A stretch of DNA of 64,000 bases from Rahnella rivi (GTDB lineage: Bacteria; Pseudomonadota; Gammaproteobacteria; Enterobacterales; Enterobacteriaceae): positions 1 through 64,000 of the forward strand of contig NZ_JAFMOX010000067.1 in assembly GCF_019049655.1 (NCBI RefSeq), written 5' to 3'. Position 1 is the stretch's first letter, and each line of letters opens with the position of its first letter. The position numbers and the translations under genes are program-made. Shown here piece after piece: positions 25,152-34,187 of this stretch. The notes beneath the pieces were generated by a model. It searched no databases. It worked only from the letters and a program-made list of their open reading frames with translations, and was not told the origin of the DNA.

Positions 25152-25865
25152 TCAGTATTCCGAATTCACTACCACTTCTTCGCCATAGGCGCCGGCTTGC
25201 GGCAGCGGTTTATAGCTTGAGTTAGACGCACGCAGAACACGGATGCCCCTGGCACCTGCGGCTTGCGCTGCGGTGATGTCGTTGTCGGAATCGCCGTAGA
25301 AAATCTTGATCTGCTTGTCTTTCAGCCACTGCGTTTTGGTGTTCTGCCCCGCTTTGTCACCGGCGAAAATCACCGGATTCACTTTGTCTTGTGGGATCTG
25401 GAAATCTTCCTGCAAGGTTTTGGTGACCGTCTCGGTTTTGGTTTCGCTGCGGCCGGTGACGAAATAAATGCTGTCACCGCGTTTGATGTGCATGGCAATC
25501 AGGCCTTTCGCCACTTCTTTCGGCATGCTGAACTCATCCCACCCGTTGTTCATCTTTTCCCAAAATTGCGGGTTTTTCAGATAATCCTGTTTGCCTGGCG
25601 AGAACTCGAGCTGCCCGCGATAAAAGCCCGGCGAAGAGAACAGCACCGTATCATCAATATCAAACCCGACCGACACCGGCCCGCGCCCTTGCAGGCTGTT
25701 TTCGATTTGTGCGACGGATACCCAGTGTACCGGCGACTGTTGCGCAAGTTGCGCCACGTTGACGCCCGGATAGAGCGGCGCAGGTGCGGACTCTTTGGCA
25801 ACCGCAGAGTGATTCAGGCTGAGCATCAGGCAAACGGCACTGAGTGCCAGTGTTGTTTTACGCAT
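25152..25865 (-). CDS. aphA: Class B nonspecific acid phosphatase
   Basis: A 237-residue periplasmic phosphatase, the same length as E. coli AphA. The signal peptide MRKTTLALSAVCLMLSLNHS ends near AVAKES. The catalytic DDDD-type nucleophile motif is FDIDDTVLFSS, with VTGR, KPVIF-equivalent NPVIFAGDKAGQNT and YGDSDNDI completing the HAD set. It releases phosphate from nucleotides and other monoesters, and can transfer phosphate. The frame is open upstream to 25937, but the ATG at 25865 starts the signal peptide and has a GGGATCA purine stretch before it. Confidence 0.93.
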   Translation of the reverse strand: MRKTTLALSAVCLMLSLNHSAVAKESAPAPLYPGVNVAQLAQQSPVHWVSVAQIENSLQGRGPVSVGFDIDDTVLFSSPGFYRGQLEFSPGKQDYLKNPQFWEKMNNGWDEFSMPKEVAKGLIAMHIKRGDSIYFVTGRSETKTETVTKTLQEDFQIPQDKVNPVIFAGDKAGQNTKTQWLKDKQIKIFYGDSDNDITAAQAAGARGIRVLRASNSSYKPLPQAGAYGEEVVVNSEY

Positions 25866-26136
25866 CGTGATCCCTTTTTTATGCTTATTAATCTTAAAGA
25901 TAAGATGGAGCAATTGGTCAAAAATCTTACCAAACATACCTGTGTACCTCTCCCGGGAAAAGGGATTTCCCGGCGGGTATCATAGGAAAAGATGATGATC
26001 ACACTTTGATGCAGAATCGTCTGACTTAGCCGGGTACAGCATCAACCGCTTTATGCGCAAATGACTTCGCGTCCTATACTTATTCCCTATTGTTTACATT
26101 TTTAACGCTCTTATACGCAAACGGAAAGGAACAGGT

Positions 26137-27174
26137 ATGCCTCAATTACAGTCCGAAAACCGCCGCATCGTGCTGGCTTCACGCCCTCACGGTAAACCCG
26201 TTGACGAAAATTTCCGCCTCGAAAAATCCCCTTTACCGCAGGCCAAAGACGGTCAGTTATTACTGCGCACCGTGTGGCTTTCACTCGACCCGTACATGCG
26301 CGGCCGTATGAGCGATGCGCCTTCTTATGCTGCGCCCGTACAAATCGGTGAAGTGATGACCGGCGGCGCCGTTTCCCGCGTGGTCGAATCTCACAGCCCG
26401 GATTTCAAAACCGGCGATCTGGTGGTCGGCAGCACCGGCTGGCAGGATTACGCGGTGGCAGACGCCAAAACCGTGAAGAAACTGGAAGCCGCCGCGCTGA
26501 AACAACCTTCCCTGGCGCTGGGTGTGCTGGGTATGCCGGGCTTTACCGCCTTTATGGGCCTGCTGGATATCGGCGAACCTAAGCCAGGCGAAACGCTGGT
26601 TGTGGCCGCGGCGACCGGCCCGGTCGGTTCGCTGGTCGGGCAGATCGGTAAGATCAAAGGCTGCCGCGTGGTCGGTATTGCCGGCGGTGAAGAGAAATGC
26701 CGCTACGCGGTTGAGCATTTCGGTTTCGACGAATGTCTGGATCACCGCGCACCCGATCTGGATAAGCGCCTGAAAGCCGCCTGCCCGGACGGTATCGACG
26801 TGTACTTTGAAAACGTCGGCGGCGAGGTGTTTGATGCTGTGCTGCCACTGCTCAACACCAAAGCGCGTATTCCGGTCTGCGGGCTGGTTTCACAGTACAA
26901 CGCCACCGGCCTGAATGAGGGGCAGGATCGTCTGTCGCTGCTGACCGGGACTATCCTTAAGAAACGCCTGCGTATGCAAGGTTTCATTATTTTTGATGAT
27001 TACGGCCACCGTTATCATGAATTCGCGGCGCAAATGAGCGAATGGTTTGAGGCCGGTAAAGTGAAGTTCCGCGAGGATATCGTGGAAGGTCTGGAAAACG
27101 CACCGCAGGCATTCTTCGGGCTGCTTGAGGGGAAAAACTTTGGCAAACTGGTTGTCCGTGTCGGGCAGGATTAA
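26137..27174 (+). CDS. NADP-dependent oxidoreductase, MDR family (CurA-like)
   Basis: A 345-residue zinc-free medium-chain dehydrogenase/reductase. The N-terminus (NRRIVLASRPHGKP) and LDPYMRGRM are typical of the CurA/leukotriene B4 12-hydroxydehydrogenase group. The cofactor motif is AATGPVGSLVGQIGK. E. coli CurA (YncB) reduces curcumin; the natural substrates are probably alpha,beta-unsaturated carbonyls. An AAAGGAA ribosome site precedes the ATG. It is followed at 27 bp by the DJ-1-like gene and then ybhB, forming a likely three-gene operon with a stress or carbonyl-detoxification theme. Confidence 0.85.
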   Translation: MPQLQSENRRIVLASRPHGKPVDENFRLEKSPLPQAKDGQLLLRTVWLSLDPYMRGRMSDAPSYAAPVQIGEVMTGGAVSRVVESHSPDFKTGDLVVGSTGWQDYAVADAKTVKKLEAAALKQPSLALGVLGMPGFTAFMGLLDIGEPKPGETLVVAAATGPVGSLVGQIGKIKGCRVVGIAGGEEKCRYAVEHFGFDECLDHRAPDLDKRLKAACPDGIDVYFENVGGEVFDAVLPLLNTKARIPVCGLVSQYNATGLNEGQDRLSLLTGTILKKRLRMQGFIIFDDYGHRYHEFAAQMSEWFEAGKVKFREDIVEGLENAPQAFFGLLEGKNFGKLVVRVGQD

Positions 27175-27201
27175 TCCCTGCTGACGTCCACAGGAGGTAA
27201 C

Positions 27202-27897
27202 ATGAAATTACTGATTGTATTGACATCGCACGATAAACTCGGCGAAACCGGCAAGAAAACCGGTTTCTGGCTGGAAGAATTCACCGCGCCTTATTATGAA
27301 TTTCTGGATGCGGGTGCCACGCTGACGCTGGCTTCACCGAAAGGCGGTCAGCCGCCGCTGGATCCGAAAAGCGATGAGCCGGACGCCCAGACAGAAACCA
27401 CCGATCGCTTCCGGCAGGATAAAGAGGCGCAGCACGCACTGGCCACGACGGTGAAACTCGCCGACGTCAGCGCCGCAGACTTTGATGCGGTGTTTTATCC
27501 GGGCGGTCACGGCCCGTTGTGGGATCTGGCAGAAGATGCGCATTCCATCGCGTTAATTCAGGCATTCTGGAAAGCGGGTAAACCGGTTTCCGCCGTCTGC
27601 CATGCGCCGGGCGTTTTGCGCAATGTTCTGCTCGAAGACGGCACGCCGCTGGTGAAGGACAAGCGCGTCACCGGGTTCAGTAACAGCGAGGAAGATGGCG
27701 TGGGCCTCACCGACATCGTGCCGTTCCTGGTAGAAGATGAGCTGAAAAAAAATGGCGGGGATTACAGTAAAGCGGCCGACTGGCATTCTTATGCCGTGAC
27801 CGACGGAAAACTGATCACCGGCCAGAACCCGGCCTCTTCAACCGACGTTGCTAAGGCATTGTTGAAAATGCTGGGCGCTGAGGCGGCTGGCAAGTAA
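27202..27897 (+). CDS. DJ-1/PfpI (HchA-like) superfamily protein
   Basis: A 231-residue class I glutamine-amidotransferase-like protein. The nucleophile elbow is AVCHAPG with Cys133 and His134; Glu25 or Glu26 in WLEEFTAPYYEF completes the centre. The YPGGHGPLWDL loop and GFSNSEEDGV resemble the HchA/Hsp31 group, which have glyoxalase III and protein-repair activity. Which activity applies here is not readable. It is in a row with the CurA-like reductase. Confidence 0.85.
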   Translation: MKLLIVLTSHDKLGETGKKTGFWLEEFTAPYYEFLDAGATLTLASPKGGQPPLDPKSDEPDAQTETTDRFRQDKEAQHALATTVKLADVSAADFDAVFYPGGHGPLWDLAEDAHSIALIQAFWKAGKPVSAVCHAPGVLRNVLLEDGTPLVKDKRVTGFSNSEEDGVGLTDIVPFLVEDELKKNGGDYSKAADWHSYAVTDGKLITGQNPASSTDVAKALLKMLGAEAAGK

Positions 27898-27934
27898 TCT
27901 GACGAACAACGACACACTATCAGATGAGGGTTTT

Positions 27935-28417
27935 ATGGCATTTACACTGACCAGCAACGATCTGCGCGACGGCGAGAAAATGCCGGAAACGCAGGTCTTC
28001 AACGGTATGGGCTACACCGGCGACAATCTGTCACCGCATCTGGCCTGGTCCGGCGCACCGGAAGGCACCAAAAGTTTTGTGATCACCTGCTATGACCCGG
28101 ATGCGCCTACCGGCTCCGGTTGGTGGCACTGGGGCGTCGCCAATATTCCGGCTGACGTCAGCGCGTTGCCGCAGGGCGCAGGTTCCGGCAAAGGCGGTCT
28201 GCCTGCCGGTGCCGTGCAAACCCGTACGGACTTCGGCAAGGCCGGATACGGCGGCGCAGCACCTCCGCAGGGCGAGCATCACCACTACCATTTCACCGTG
28301 TATGCCCTTGATGTGGAACATCTCGACGTCAACGAAGAGGCCAGCGGTGCCTACCTCGGTTTCAACGTGCACTTCCATACGCTCGGCAAAGCATCACTGA
28401 CAGTGATATACAGCTGA
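27935..28417 (+). CDS. ybhB: YbhB/YbcL family Raf-kinase-inhibitor-like (PEBP) protein
   Basis: A 160-residue cytoplasmic PEBP-fold protein. The anion-binding signature is seen in CYDPDAPTGSGWWHWGVANIP (positions about 50-70) and in the HHHYHFTVYALD strand. It is close to E. coli YbhB. No signal peptide is present, unlike YbcL. The function in bacteria is unsettled. It is followed by ybhC as in E. coli, but here ybhB has joined the curA-like transcription unit. A terminator follows. Confidence 0.9.
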   Translation: MAFTLTSNDLRDGEKMPETQVFNGMGYTGDNLSPHLAWSGAPEGTKSFVITCYDPDAPTGSGWWHWGVANIPADVSALPQGAGSGKGGLPAGAVQTRTDFGKAGYGGAAPPQGEHHHYHFTVYALDVEHLDVNEEASGAYLGFNVHFHTLGKASLTVIYS

Positions 28418-28444
28418 TTCCTGTGGTATAAAAGAACCAGAAAA

Positions 28445-28475
28445 GGTGGTCAGTTTTGCTGACCACCGTTTTTTA
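28445..28475 (+). terminator. ybhB terminator
   Basis: The stem GGTGGTCAG / CTGACCACC is followed by GTTTTTTATT. A second, smaller hairpin (TTGCGG / CCGCAA) follows at 28476-28493. Confidence 0.85.
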
Positions 28476-28537
28476 TTGCGGCTTTCACCGCAACTTTTAA
28501 AAAAAGAATAATGTTCTTCATCAAGGAGTCAGTCACA

Positions 28538-29818
28538 GTGAATATTTCCACCCTGTCGCGCGCGTGCGCTGTGTTGTCAGCCAGCCTGTTCCTGGCGGCA
28601 TGTAGCAGCAGCCACGAAGGCTTATCAAGCCAGGTTGCTCCGGGCACCGCGTCCCTGCCCGTGTTATCTGCGGACGAAGCGGCCAACTTCACAACAAAAA
28701 ATTATCTGGCCTTTGGCGGCCCTTCTTTGCAGGTTCAGAAACAGGGCTGGTTCCCTAAACTGGCCAGCACGGATGGCGTAAAAACAGACTTCGTGGTCGG
28801 CCCGCAATTGGGTACCGACGGCGCGGCATACACTAACGTACAGCTGGCGGTGAACGCAGCGCTGGCCGTGCGTAACCACGGTGAACGCATCTTCATCAAG
28901 ATCCTGCCAGGCACCTATACCGGCGCGGTTTACATTCCGGCAGGTTCTCCGCCAGTCACCTTATTCGGTGCAGGCACCAGCCCTTCTGACGTCACCCTGT
29001 CTCAGGGTCTGGAAGCGGCCAGCACACCGGCAACTTACCGTGCAACCGTCAGCCCTAACGGCCAGTTTCTGCCAGGCGATCGCGCATTCTACATGTATAA
29101 AAACTGCGCAACGCTGACCACCGACACTATCGGCACCGGCTGTTCTGCCACCGTCTGGTCACAAAGCAACGGTCTGCAACTGCAGAACCTGACGATCGGT
29201 AATGCCACCCTCGACACCGTTGACGCAGGCGATCATTCCGCCGTGGCACTGCGTACCGATGGCGACAATGTCGTGATCGATAACGTGCGCCTGATTGGCC
29301 GTCAGAACACCTATATGGTCAATACCGCCAACATCCATAACGAAACGGACAACAACCGTTACAGCCGCGCTTACGTGCACAACAGCCTGATCGTGGGTGA
29401 TGTGGATTACGTGTTTGGCCGTGCCCTTGCGGTGTTTGACCATGTGGAATTCCACACCGTCAGCAGCCGTGGCGTGAAAGAAGCGTCTGTCTTCGCCCCG
29501 AATACTCCGGCCAATGCGCCTTATGGCTTCCTGGTCATCGACAGTAATCTGACCGGCGACCGTGGTTTCGAGCAGGCAGCGAAAGCGAAAATGGGCCGTG
29601 CGTGGGATGTGGACGGTGCCAGCAGCCAGCTGGTTATCCGCGACAGCAGCTTCGACAACAGCTACGACCAGATGAATCCTTGGGGCGCAGCAGCGTTCTC
29701 AGGCCGTCCGTTCGCCGGCAATGTGCCGAAAGATGAAAAACAGCAGCGCAACCTGAACGACACAAACTTCAACCGCCTGTGGCAGTACAACAACGTGCTG
29801 ACTCAGCCTGCGAAGTAA
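28538..29818 (+). CDS. ybhC: Outer-membrane lipoprotein of the pectinesterase fold
   Basis: A 426-residue lipoprotein. The lipobox SLFLAACSS gives a lipidated Cys after about 22 residues. The body is a right-handed beta helix of the pectin methylesterase family, near E. coli YbhC, which has acyl-CoA thioesterase activity in vitro and no pectin activity. Of the two catalytic aspartates of true pectinesterases, the first (QD) is Asn here (GRQNTY), while the second is kept in GDVDYVFGRA; the Arg of GRAWD is present. The start is taken as the GTG at 28538, 9 nt after an AAGGAG; the ATG at 28511 has no site. Confidence 0.88.
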   Translation: MNISTLSRACAVLSASLFLAACSSSHEGLSSQVAPGTASLPVLSADEAANFTTKNYLAFGGPSLQVQKQGWFPKLASTDGVKTDFVVGPQLGTDGAAYTNVQLAVNAALAVRNHGERIFIKILPGTYTGAVYIPAGSPPVTLFGAGTSPSDVTLSQGLEAASTPATYRATVSPNGQFLPGDRAFYMYKNCATLTTDTIGTGCSATVWSQSNGLQLQNLTIGNATLDTVDAGDHSAVALRTDGDNVVIDNVRLIGRQNTYMVNTANIHNETDNNRYSRAYVHNSLIVGDVDYVFGRALAVFDHVEFHTVSSRGVKEASVFAPNTPANAPYGFLVIDSNLTGDRGFEQAAKAKMGRAWDVDGASSQLVIRDSSFDNSYDQMNPWGAAAFSGRPFAGNVPKDEKQQRNLNDTNFNRLWQYNNVLTQPAK

Positions 29819-29834
29819 TTCAGTCTGATGCGAT

Positions 29835-29873
29835 GAAAAAACCGCCGGGGTTGCCTCCGGCGGTTTTTTTTCC
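29835..29873. terminator. Bidirectional terminator between ybhC and the chemoreceptor gene
   Basis: The stem AACCGCCGG / CCGGCGGTT has A-run and T-run flanks and lies between convergent genes. Confidence 0.9.
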
Positions 29874-29886
29874 TTCAGAGAAGACC

Positions 29887-31398
29887 TTACTGCGCTTCGT
29901 TACCCAGACGGAAGACGGACACCGTTCGTTCCAGCGTCACCGCCTGTTCGTCCAGTGATGCCGCCGCGCTGGCTGACTGCTGCACCAGCGCCGAGTTTTG
30001 CTGGGTCACGGTATCCATTTCCGCTACGGCAAGCGCAATCTGGCTGATCCCCCTGCTTTGCTCATCCGACGCCGAGGCAATTTCATGAATAATCTGTGTA
30101 ACGTGACGGACAGATCCGACAATCTCTTCCATGGTGTCACCCGCTTTAGCGACCAGTTGCGACCCGTTATTCACGTTGGCGACGGACTTCTGAATCAGCC
30201 CTTCAATCTCTTTCGCCGCCTGCCCGCTGCGCTGCGCCAGGCTGCGCACCTCGCTGGCGACAACCGCAAAGCCCCGCCCCTGTTCACCGGCTCTCGCCGC
30301 TTCAACCGCCGCATTCAGCGCCAGAATGTTGGTCTGGAAAGCAATGCCGTTGATCACGGTGGTTATCTCGGAAATCTGCTTCGAGCTGACGGCAATCTCT
30401 TTCATGACACCCACCACATCACTCACCAGCTTGCCCCCGCGTGCAGCGGTGTCTGCGGCGTCGGATGCCAGCTGGCTGGCCTGCGTGGCGTTATCGGCGT
30501 TTTGTTTTACCGTTGAAGTCAGCTCTTCCATGCTGGCCGCGGTCTGCCCTAACGCCGCCGCCTGCTCTTCGGTGCGCGCCGACAGATCGATATTTCCGGC
30601 AGCAATTTCACCGGATGCACGCGACACCTGCGTCACGCCTTCGCGGATATTGCCGATGATCCCGTGCAGATTCTTGTTCATGCCTTCGATGGCGCGGCTC
30701 AGTTGCCCGACTTCATCAAAACTGTGGCTGGCGTTGTGCATAGTCAAATCACCGGCCGCAATGCGCTCCGCCGTCGCCAGCGTCCGGCGCAACGGCAGGG
30801 TCAGCTGGCGGGTCATACGCCATGAAATCAACGCCCCTGCAATGATGGTGGCGATGACAATGCTCACCATTTCTGTGATGGTCTGGCTGACTTCATGATG
30901 GGTGTTGGCGATTTCATGATCGAGCATCGTGTTGGATGCTGAGGTCAGCGCCAGCCCGGCGGCGGCGAGTTGTGCGGCGATGTCTTGCGCGTCGCTCCCG
31001 GCCGGAGGATTCAGCGTATGTTGCCAGCTTTCCCGGTAACGACGGATGTTTTCCGGCATCGCCTCTTCCAGAGGCTGATCCTGTTCGTCCCACGTATAGG
31101 CGGCGACCTCGGCCAGTCTGGCCTCCAGTTTATCCAGCGCCTGAGCGTTCTCTTCGACAAACTTCGGATCTTTGGTCGCCATGTAGGACAGGCGGGAAAA
31201 TTTCGCGCTGCTCAGCAGATCATTGACGGTTTTGAGCAGCGTGACTTTTTCTGCCCGCTCATTAATACGGGTCAGATGGTAGATCCCGGATACCGCCACG
31301 AGCGAGCCCAGCAGCAACACCAGTGCGAAACCGGCTCCCAGTTTATTAGCGATAGTGGCGTGGCGAACGGGGCCAGCGATCCCTGAAAGTACATTCAT
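29887..31398 (-). CDS. Methyl-accepting chemotaxis protein
   Basis: A 503-residue chemoreceptor. TM1 is at about 20-40, the periplasmic helical domain at about 41-177, TM2 at about 178-195, and a HAMP domain follows (PLRRTLATAERIAAGDL). The signalling tip is FQTNILALNAAVEAARAGEQ at about 354-373, the conserved CheA/CheW contact. The C-terminus (VFRLGNEAQ) lacks the NWETF-type pentapeptide that tethers CheR, so it is a low-abundance-type receptor that relies on others for methylation. The ligand is unknown; the periplasmic part looks like a four-helix bundle. The start at 31398 (MNVLSGIAG) follows AGGGAGAA. It replaces the ybhD-ybhJ genes found at this spot in E. coli. Confidence 0.9.
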   Translation of the reverse strand: MNVLSGIAGPVRHATIANKLGAGFALVLLLGSLVAVSGIYHLTRINERAEKVTLLKTVNDLLSSAKFSRLSYMATKDPKFVEENAQALDKLEARLAEVAAYTWDEQDQPLEEAMPENIRRYRESWQHTLNPPAGSDAQDIAAQLAAAGLALTSASNTMLDHEIANTHHEVSQTITEMVSIVIATIIAGALISWRMTRQLTLPLRRTLATAERIAAGDLTMHNASHSFDEVGQLSRAIEGMNKNLHGIIGNIREGVTQVSRASGEIAAGNIDLSARTEEQAAALGQTAASMEELTSTVKQNADNATQASQLASDAADTAARGGKLVSDVVGVMKEIAVSSKQISEITTVINGIAFQTNILALNAAVEAARAGEQGRGFAVVASEVRSLAQRSGQAAKEIEGLIQKSVANVNNGSQLVAKAGDTMEEIVGSVRHVTQIIHEIASASDEQSRGISQIALAVAEMDTVTQQNSALVQQSASAAASLDEQAVTLERTVSVFRLGNEAQ

Positions 31399-31550
31399 TT
31401 TCTTCTCCCTGATTGACCAAAAGGACTGACTCTGAGGTGGCAAGGCCAGCACAGAATGAGTGAATAGCGGGAGAGTTATCGACCTGATAGGCACAATATT
31501 TAGAGGGAGATGAAAATAAGTCTTAACAATAGCACGGGAAGCTCAGGGAT

Positions 31551-31577
31551 AAAAAAGCCCCTTAATACAGGGGCTTG
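31551..31577 (-). terminator. pgl terminator
   Basis: The stem AAGCCCC / GGGGCTT is followed on the minus strand by TTTTTTA, about 90 bp past the pgl stop. Confidence 0.8.
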
Positions 31578-31663
31578 ATCATTATTACGTGACGGTATTA
31601 TTCACCCGCACAAAATGAATCATAAGCCTGACGCATTGATTGAGGTTTGTTTAGCCTTCAGTC

Positions 31664-32665
31664 TCAGGCACGAATGTCCAGAATACTGACCCACATCGGG
31701 CCTTTGCCCACCGGGTAAGTTTTCAGCGTGGTCAACTGACCATTTGCCGGATCAATTTTCGCTACTTCAATGGCGTCGGATTTCTGACCGGCAGTGATCA
31801 CAAACTGACCGCTGTGATCGATGTTGAAACCGCGCGGCTGCGTTTGTGTCGCGTGATGCCCCGCCAGCGTCAGTTCGCTGCCGTCTTCTGATACGGTCAT
31901 TACCGAGATCAGGCTGGCCGTGCGGTCAGAGGCATACAGGAATTTGCCGTCCGGCGTAATGTGCAAGTCTGCTGCCCAGCAGGTGCCGGTGAAATCAGCA
32001 GGCATAATGCCCAGCGTCTGCACCTGACGGTATTCGCCGCTGGTCACGTCTTTCTGATACACATCCACGCTGCTGTTGAGTTCGTTCACACAGTAGGCGA
32101 AATGGTGATTAGGATGGAAAGCCATGTGGCGCGGACCGGCACCTTCCACCGTGCGCAGTTCGGCGGAGTCATGCGGCGTGGCCTCGCCCTGCTGGCTGAA
32201 ATCGAACTGACGGATGCGGTCTTCTTTCAGCGCCGGGATCATCAGCAACTGGTTGGTCGGATCGATATTGGCAGAGTGCGGAGCCTGAATATTTTCCAGA
32301 ACCTGCGTCGGTGCCAGCGCGTGGCCCTGCTCATCCAGCGGATGAATGCTGACGTTGTTGAAGCTGTAGGAGGCGGAGAACACAAAGCGCCCTTGCAGAT
32401 CGATACCCAGATGCGTCGGGCTACCCGGCAGCGGGGCCATCGACGCTTCTTCGAGTTTGCCTTCGTGATCGATACGGTAAGTGAGCACGCCAAATGCAGG
32501 ACGCACACCCACATACATACGGTGACCGTCAGGATGGATCACCATCGGCTGTACTTGCCCCGGCACTTCCACGGTTTGCAGCAGGCTCAGTTCACCCTTG
32601 TCCTCTAAACGAAAAGCGTGGATTTGCTGGCTATCAGGGCTGGCAACGTAGACAACTTGCTTCAT
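31664..32665 (-). CDS. pgl: 6-phosphogluconolactonase
   Basis: A 333-residue seven-bladed beta-propeller lactonase, the YbhE type. It hydrolyses 6-phosphogluconolactone in the oxidative pentose phosphate pathway. The propeller repeats are visible (MVIHPDGHRMYVGVRP, LGIDLQGRFVFSASY, MAFHPNHHFAYCVNE, LHITPDGKFLYASDR, FNIDHSGQFVITAGQ). The start is the ATG at 32665 rather than the GTG one codon earlier. It is unrelated to the SOL-type lactonase. It stands divergent to ybhA. Confidence 0.95.
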   Translation of the reverse strand: MKQVVYVASPDSQQIHAFRLEDKGELSLLQTVEVPGQVQPMVIHPDGHRMYVGVRPAFGVLTYRIDHEGKLEEASMAPLPGSPTHLGIDLQGRFVFSASYSFNNVSIHPLDEQGHALAPTQVLENIQAPHSANIDPTNQLLMIPALKEDRIRQFDFSQQGEATPHDSAELRTVEGAGPRHMAFHPNHHFAYCVNELNSSVDVYQKDVTSGEYRQVQTLGIMPADFTGTCWAADLHITPDGKFLYASDRTASLISVMTVSEDGSELTLAGHHATQTQPRGFNIDHSGQFVITAGQKSDAIEVAKIDPANGQLTTLKTYPVGKGPMWVSILDIRA

Positions 32666-32871
32666 CACAACTCCTTATTAAATCTCATTAGATTTGAAAG
32701 CGTGGTTCAGGATAACCCAACAACCCGGCAGCAGCCATGCCCTAAATCTGTTGGCCGTCCGGCAGGGCATTCACTGCACAAGTATGGCGGGTTTGCAGGT
32801 TTAATTAGCAGGCTTAACACGGTAACATGATGATAATTTCTTCGATCCTCTCACTCTATGATGGACTGCCC

Positions 32872-33693
32872 ATGACTTATCGCATCATCGCACTTGATCT
32901 CGACGGTACGTTGCTCGACCGTCAAAAACGTATTCTGCCGGAATCTTTGTCTGCGCTGGCCGACGCCCGCGCACAGGGAATCAAAGTGGTCATCGTCACC
33001 GGACGCCATCACGTCGCGATCCATCCGTTTTACCAGGCCTTACAGCTGGATACACCGGCTATCTGCTGTAACGGCACCTATCTGTATGATTATCAGGCAC
33101 GTAAGGTTCTGACCTCCGATCCGATGGATAAAGTGAAAGCCAAAAAAGTGGTCGACCTGCTGGAATATCACGGCATTCATGGCCTGCTGTATGTGGATGA
33201 TGCCATGCTTTATCAGCAACCGAGCGGCCACGTCAGCCGTTCCATCGCCTGGGGTGAAACGCTGCCGGAAGGCCAGCGTCCGAACATCGTTCACGTCAAC
33301 AGCCTGCGGGAAGCGGCCGATGAAGCGCAGTCCGTGTGGAAATTCGCCACCTCACATCAGGATCTGGATGCGCTGCACACTTTTGCCGCTCAGGCAGAAA
33401 ATGAACTGGGCCTGGCCTGCGAGTGGTCATGGCACGATCAGGTGGACGTCGCTAAAGGCGGGAACAGCAAAGGCCGTCGTTTGCAGGAGTGGGTCGAATC
33501 TCAGGGCATGAGCATGCAGGATGTGGTGGCTTTCGGGGATAACTTTAACGATCTCAGCATGCTGGAAAATGTCGGGCTGGGCGTCGCGATGGGCAATGCG
33601 GTCGATGCCATTAAAGAGCGAGCCGCGCTGGTAATTGGCGACCACGAAACGCCGGGCATCGCGGAAGTTATCCGCAGTAAAGTCCTGAACTGA
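32872..33693 (+). CDS. ybhA: HAD-family sugar/pyridoxal phosphatase
   Basis: A 273-residue Cof-type HAD hydrolase, close to E. coli YbhA, which dephosphorylates pyridoxal phosphate and fructose 1,6-bisphosphate. Motifs are ALDLDGTLLD (nucleophile Asp), VIVTGRHH, the CCNGTYLYDY cap and GDNFNDLSML. The start at 32872 (MTYRIIALD) matches the family; the open frame begins 15 codons earlier. A terminator follows. Confidence 0.92.
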   Translation: MTYRIIALDLDGTLLDRQKRILPESLSALADARAQGIKVVIVTGRHHVAIHPFYQALQLDTPAICCNGTYLYDYQARKVLTSDPMDKVKAKKVVDLLEYHGIHGLLYVDDAMLYQQPSGHVSRSIAWGETLPEGQRPNIVHVNSLREAADEAQSVWKFATSHQDLDALHTFAAQAENELGLACEWSWHDQVDVAKGGNSKGRRLQEWVESQGMSMQDVVAFGDNFNDLSMLENVGLGVAMGNAVDAIKERAALVIGDHETPGIAEVIRSKVLN

Positions 33694-33726
33694 TCCCGCG
33701 TTCACATCTGTCGACATAGACACCGT

Positions 33727-33763
33727 TAAAGCCTTCCTCCGCCACGAGGAAGGCTTTTTTTAT
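33727..33763 (+). terminator. ybhA terminator
   Basis: The stem AAAGCCTTCCTC / GAGGAAGGCTTT is followed by a T-run. Confidence 0.9.
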
Positions 33764-33781
33764 GTCATGCCGGGCGGAACA

Positions 33782-34051
33782 TCAGCATTCCGTCTTATGC
33801 TTTTCAGGCCGGACGCGGCGCTGAATTAACTGGTGATCTTCATCGAAATAGCGGCTTGGCCAGATAGTCGCCGGGGGCACCCCCAGCGCTTTCGCAATGA
33901 TCATTTCGCCTTTCGCCCAGGGGCGCGCCAGTGCATTTGCCAGCGTCGAAGACCCTAATCCGGCTTCGCGGGATACCGCGGCCAGCGACGTTTTCCGTTT
34001 ACGCAATCCGGCAATGATATCCGCCGGATGCCAGTCACTTTCCTTTTTCAT
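33782..34051 (-). CDS. Nlp/SfsB (Ner-like) winged DNA-binding protein
   Basis: An 89-residue protein of the Ner/SfsB family: DWHPADIIAGLRKRKTSLAAVSREAGL, then LANALARPWAKGEMIIAKALGVPPATIWPSRYF. This is the same fold as Mu Ner and E. coli SfsB (Nlp), which influences maltose and sugar-fermentation genes. The target here is unknown. It is divergent from a second small regulator at 34188. Confidence 0.85.
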   Translation of the reverse strand: MKKESDWHPADIIAGLRKRKTSLAAVSREAGLGSSTLANALARPWAKGEMIIAKALGVPPATIWPSRYFDEDHQLIQRRVRPEKHKTEC

Positions 34052-34134
34052 CGTTCTTCCTTTTGTTGTAGGTTCAGCCGTTGAAATGTGGTCTACACTT
34101 TCTCGTTACGTCGTTCAGTAACTCTAAACAACAA

Positions 34135-34157
34135 TATGTTAAGGGATGCTTAACATA
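34135..34157. promoter_or_regulatory. Perfect 9-bp palindromic operator-like element
   Basis: TATGTTAAG (34135-34143) and CTTAACATA (34149-34157) are exact inverses around GGATG. The element lies 30 bp before the XRE regulator start and in the gap shared with the divergent SfsB-like gene. A size of about 23 bp fits a dimeric lambda-repressor-type protein; autoregulation is inferred. Confidence 0.55.
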
Positions 34158-34187
34158 ACGTCAATACAGTTTATATGGTTATTTACT

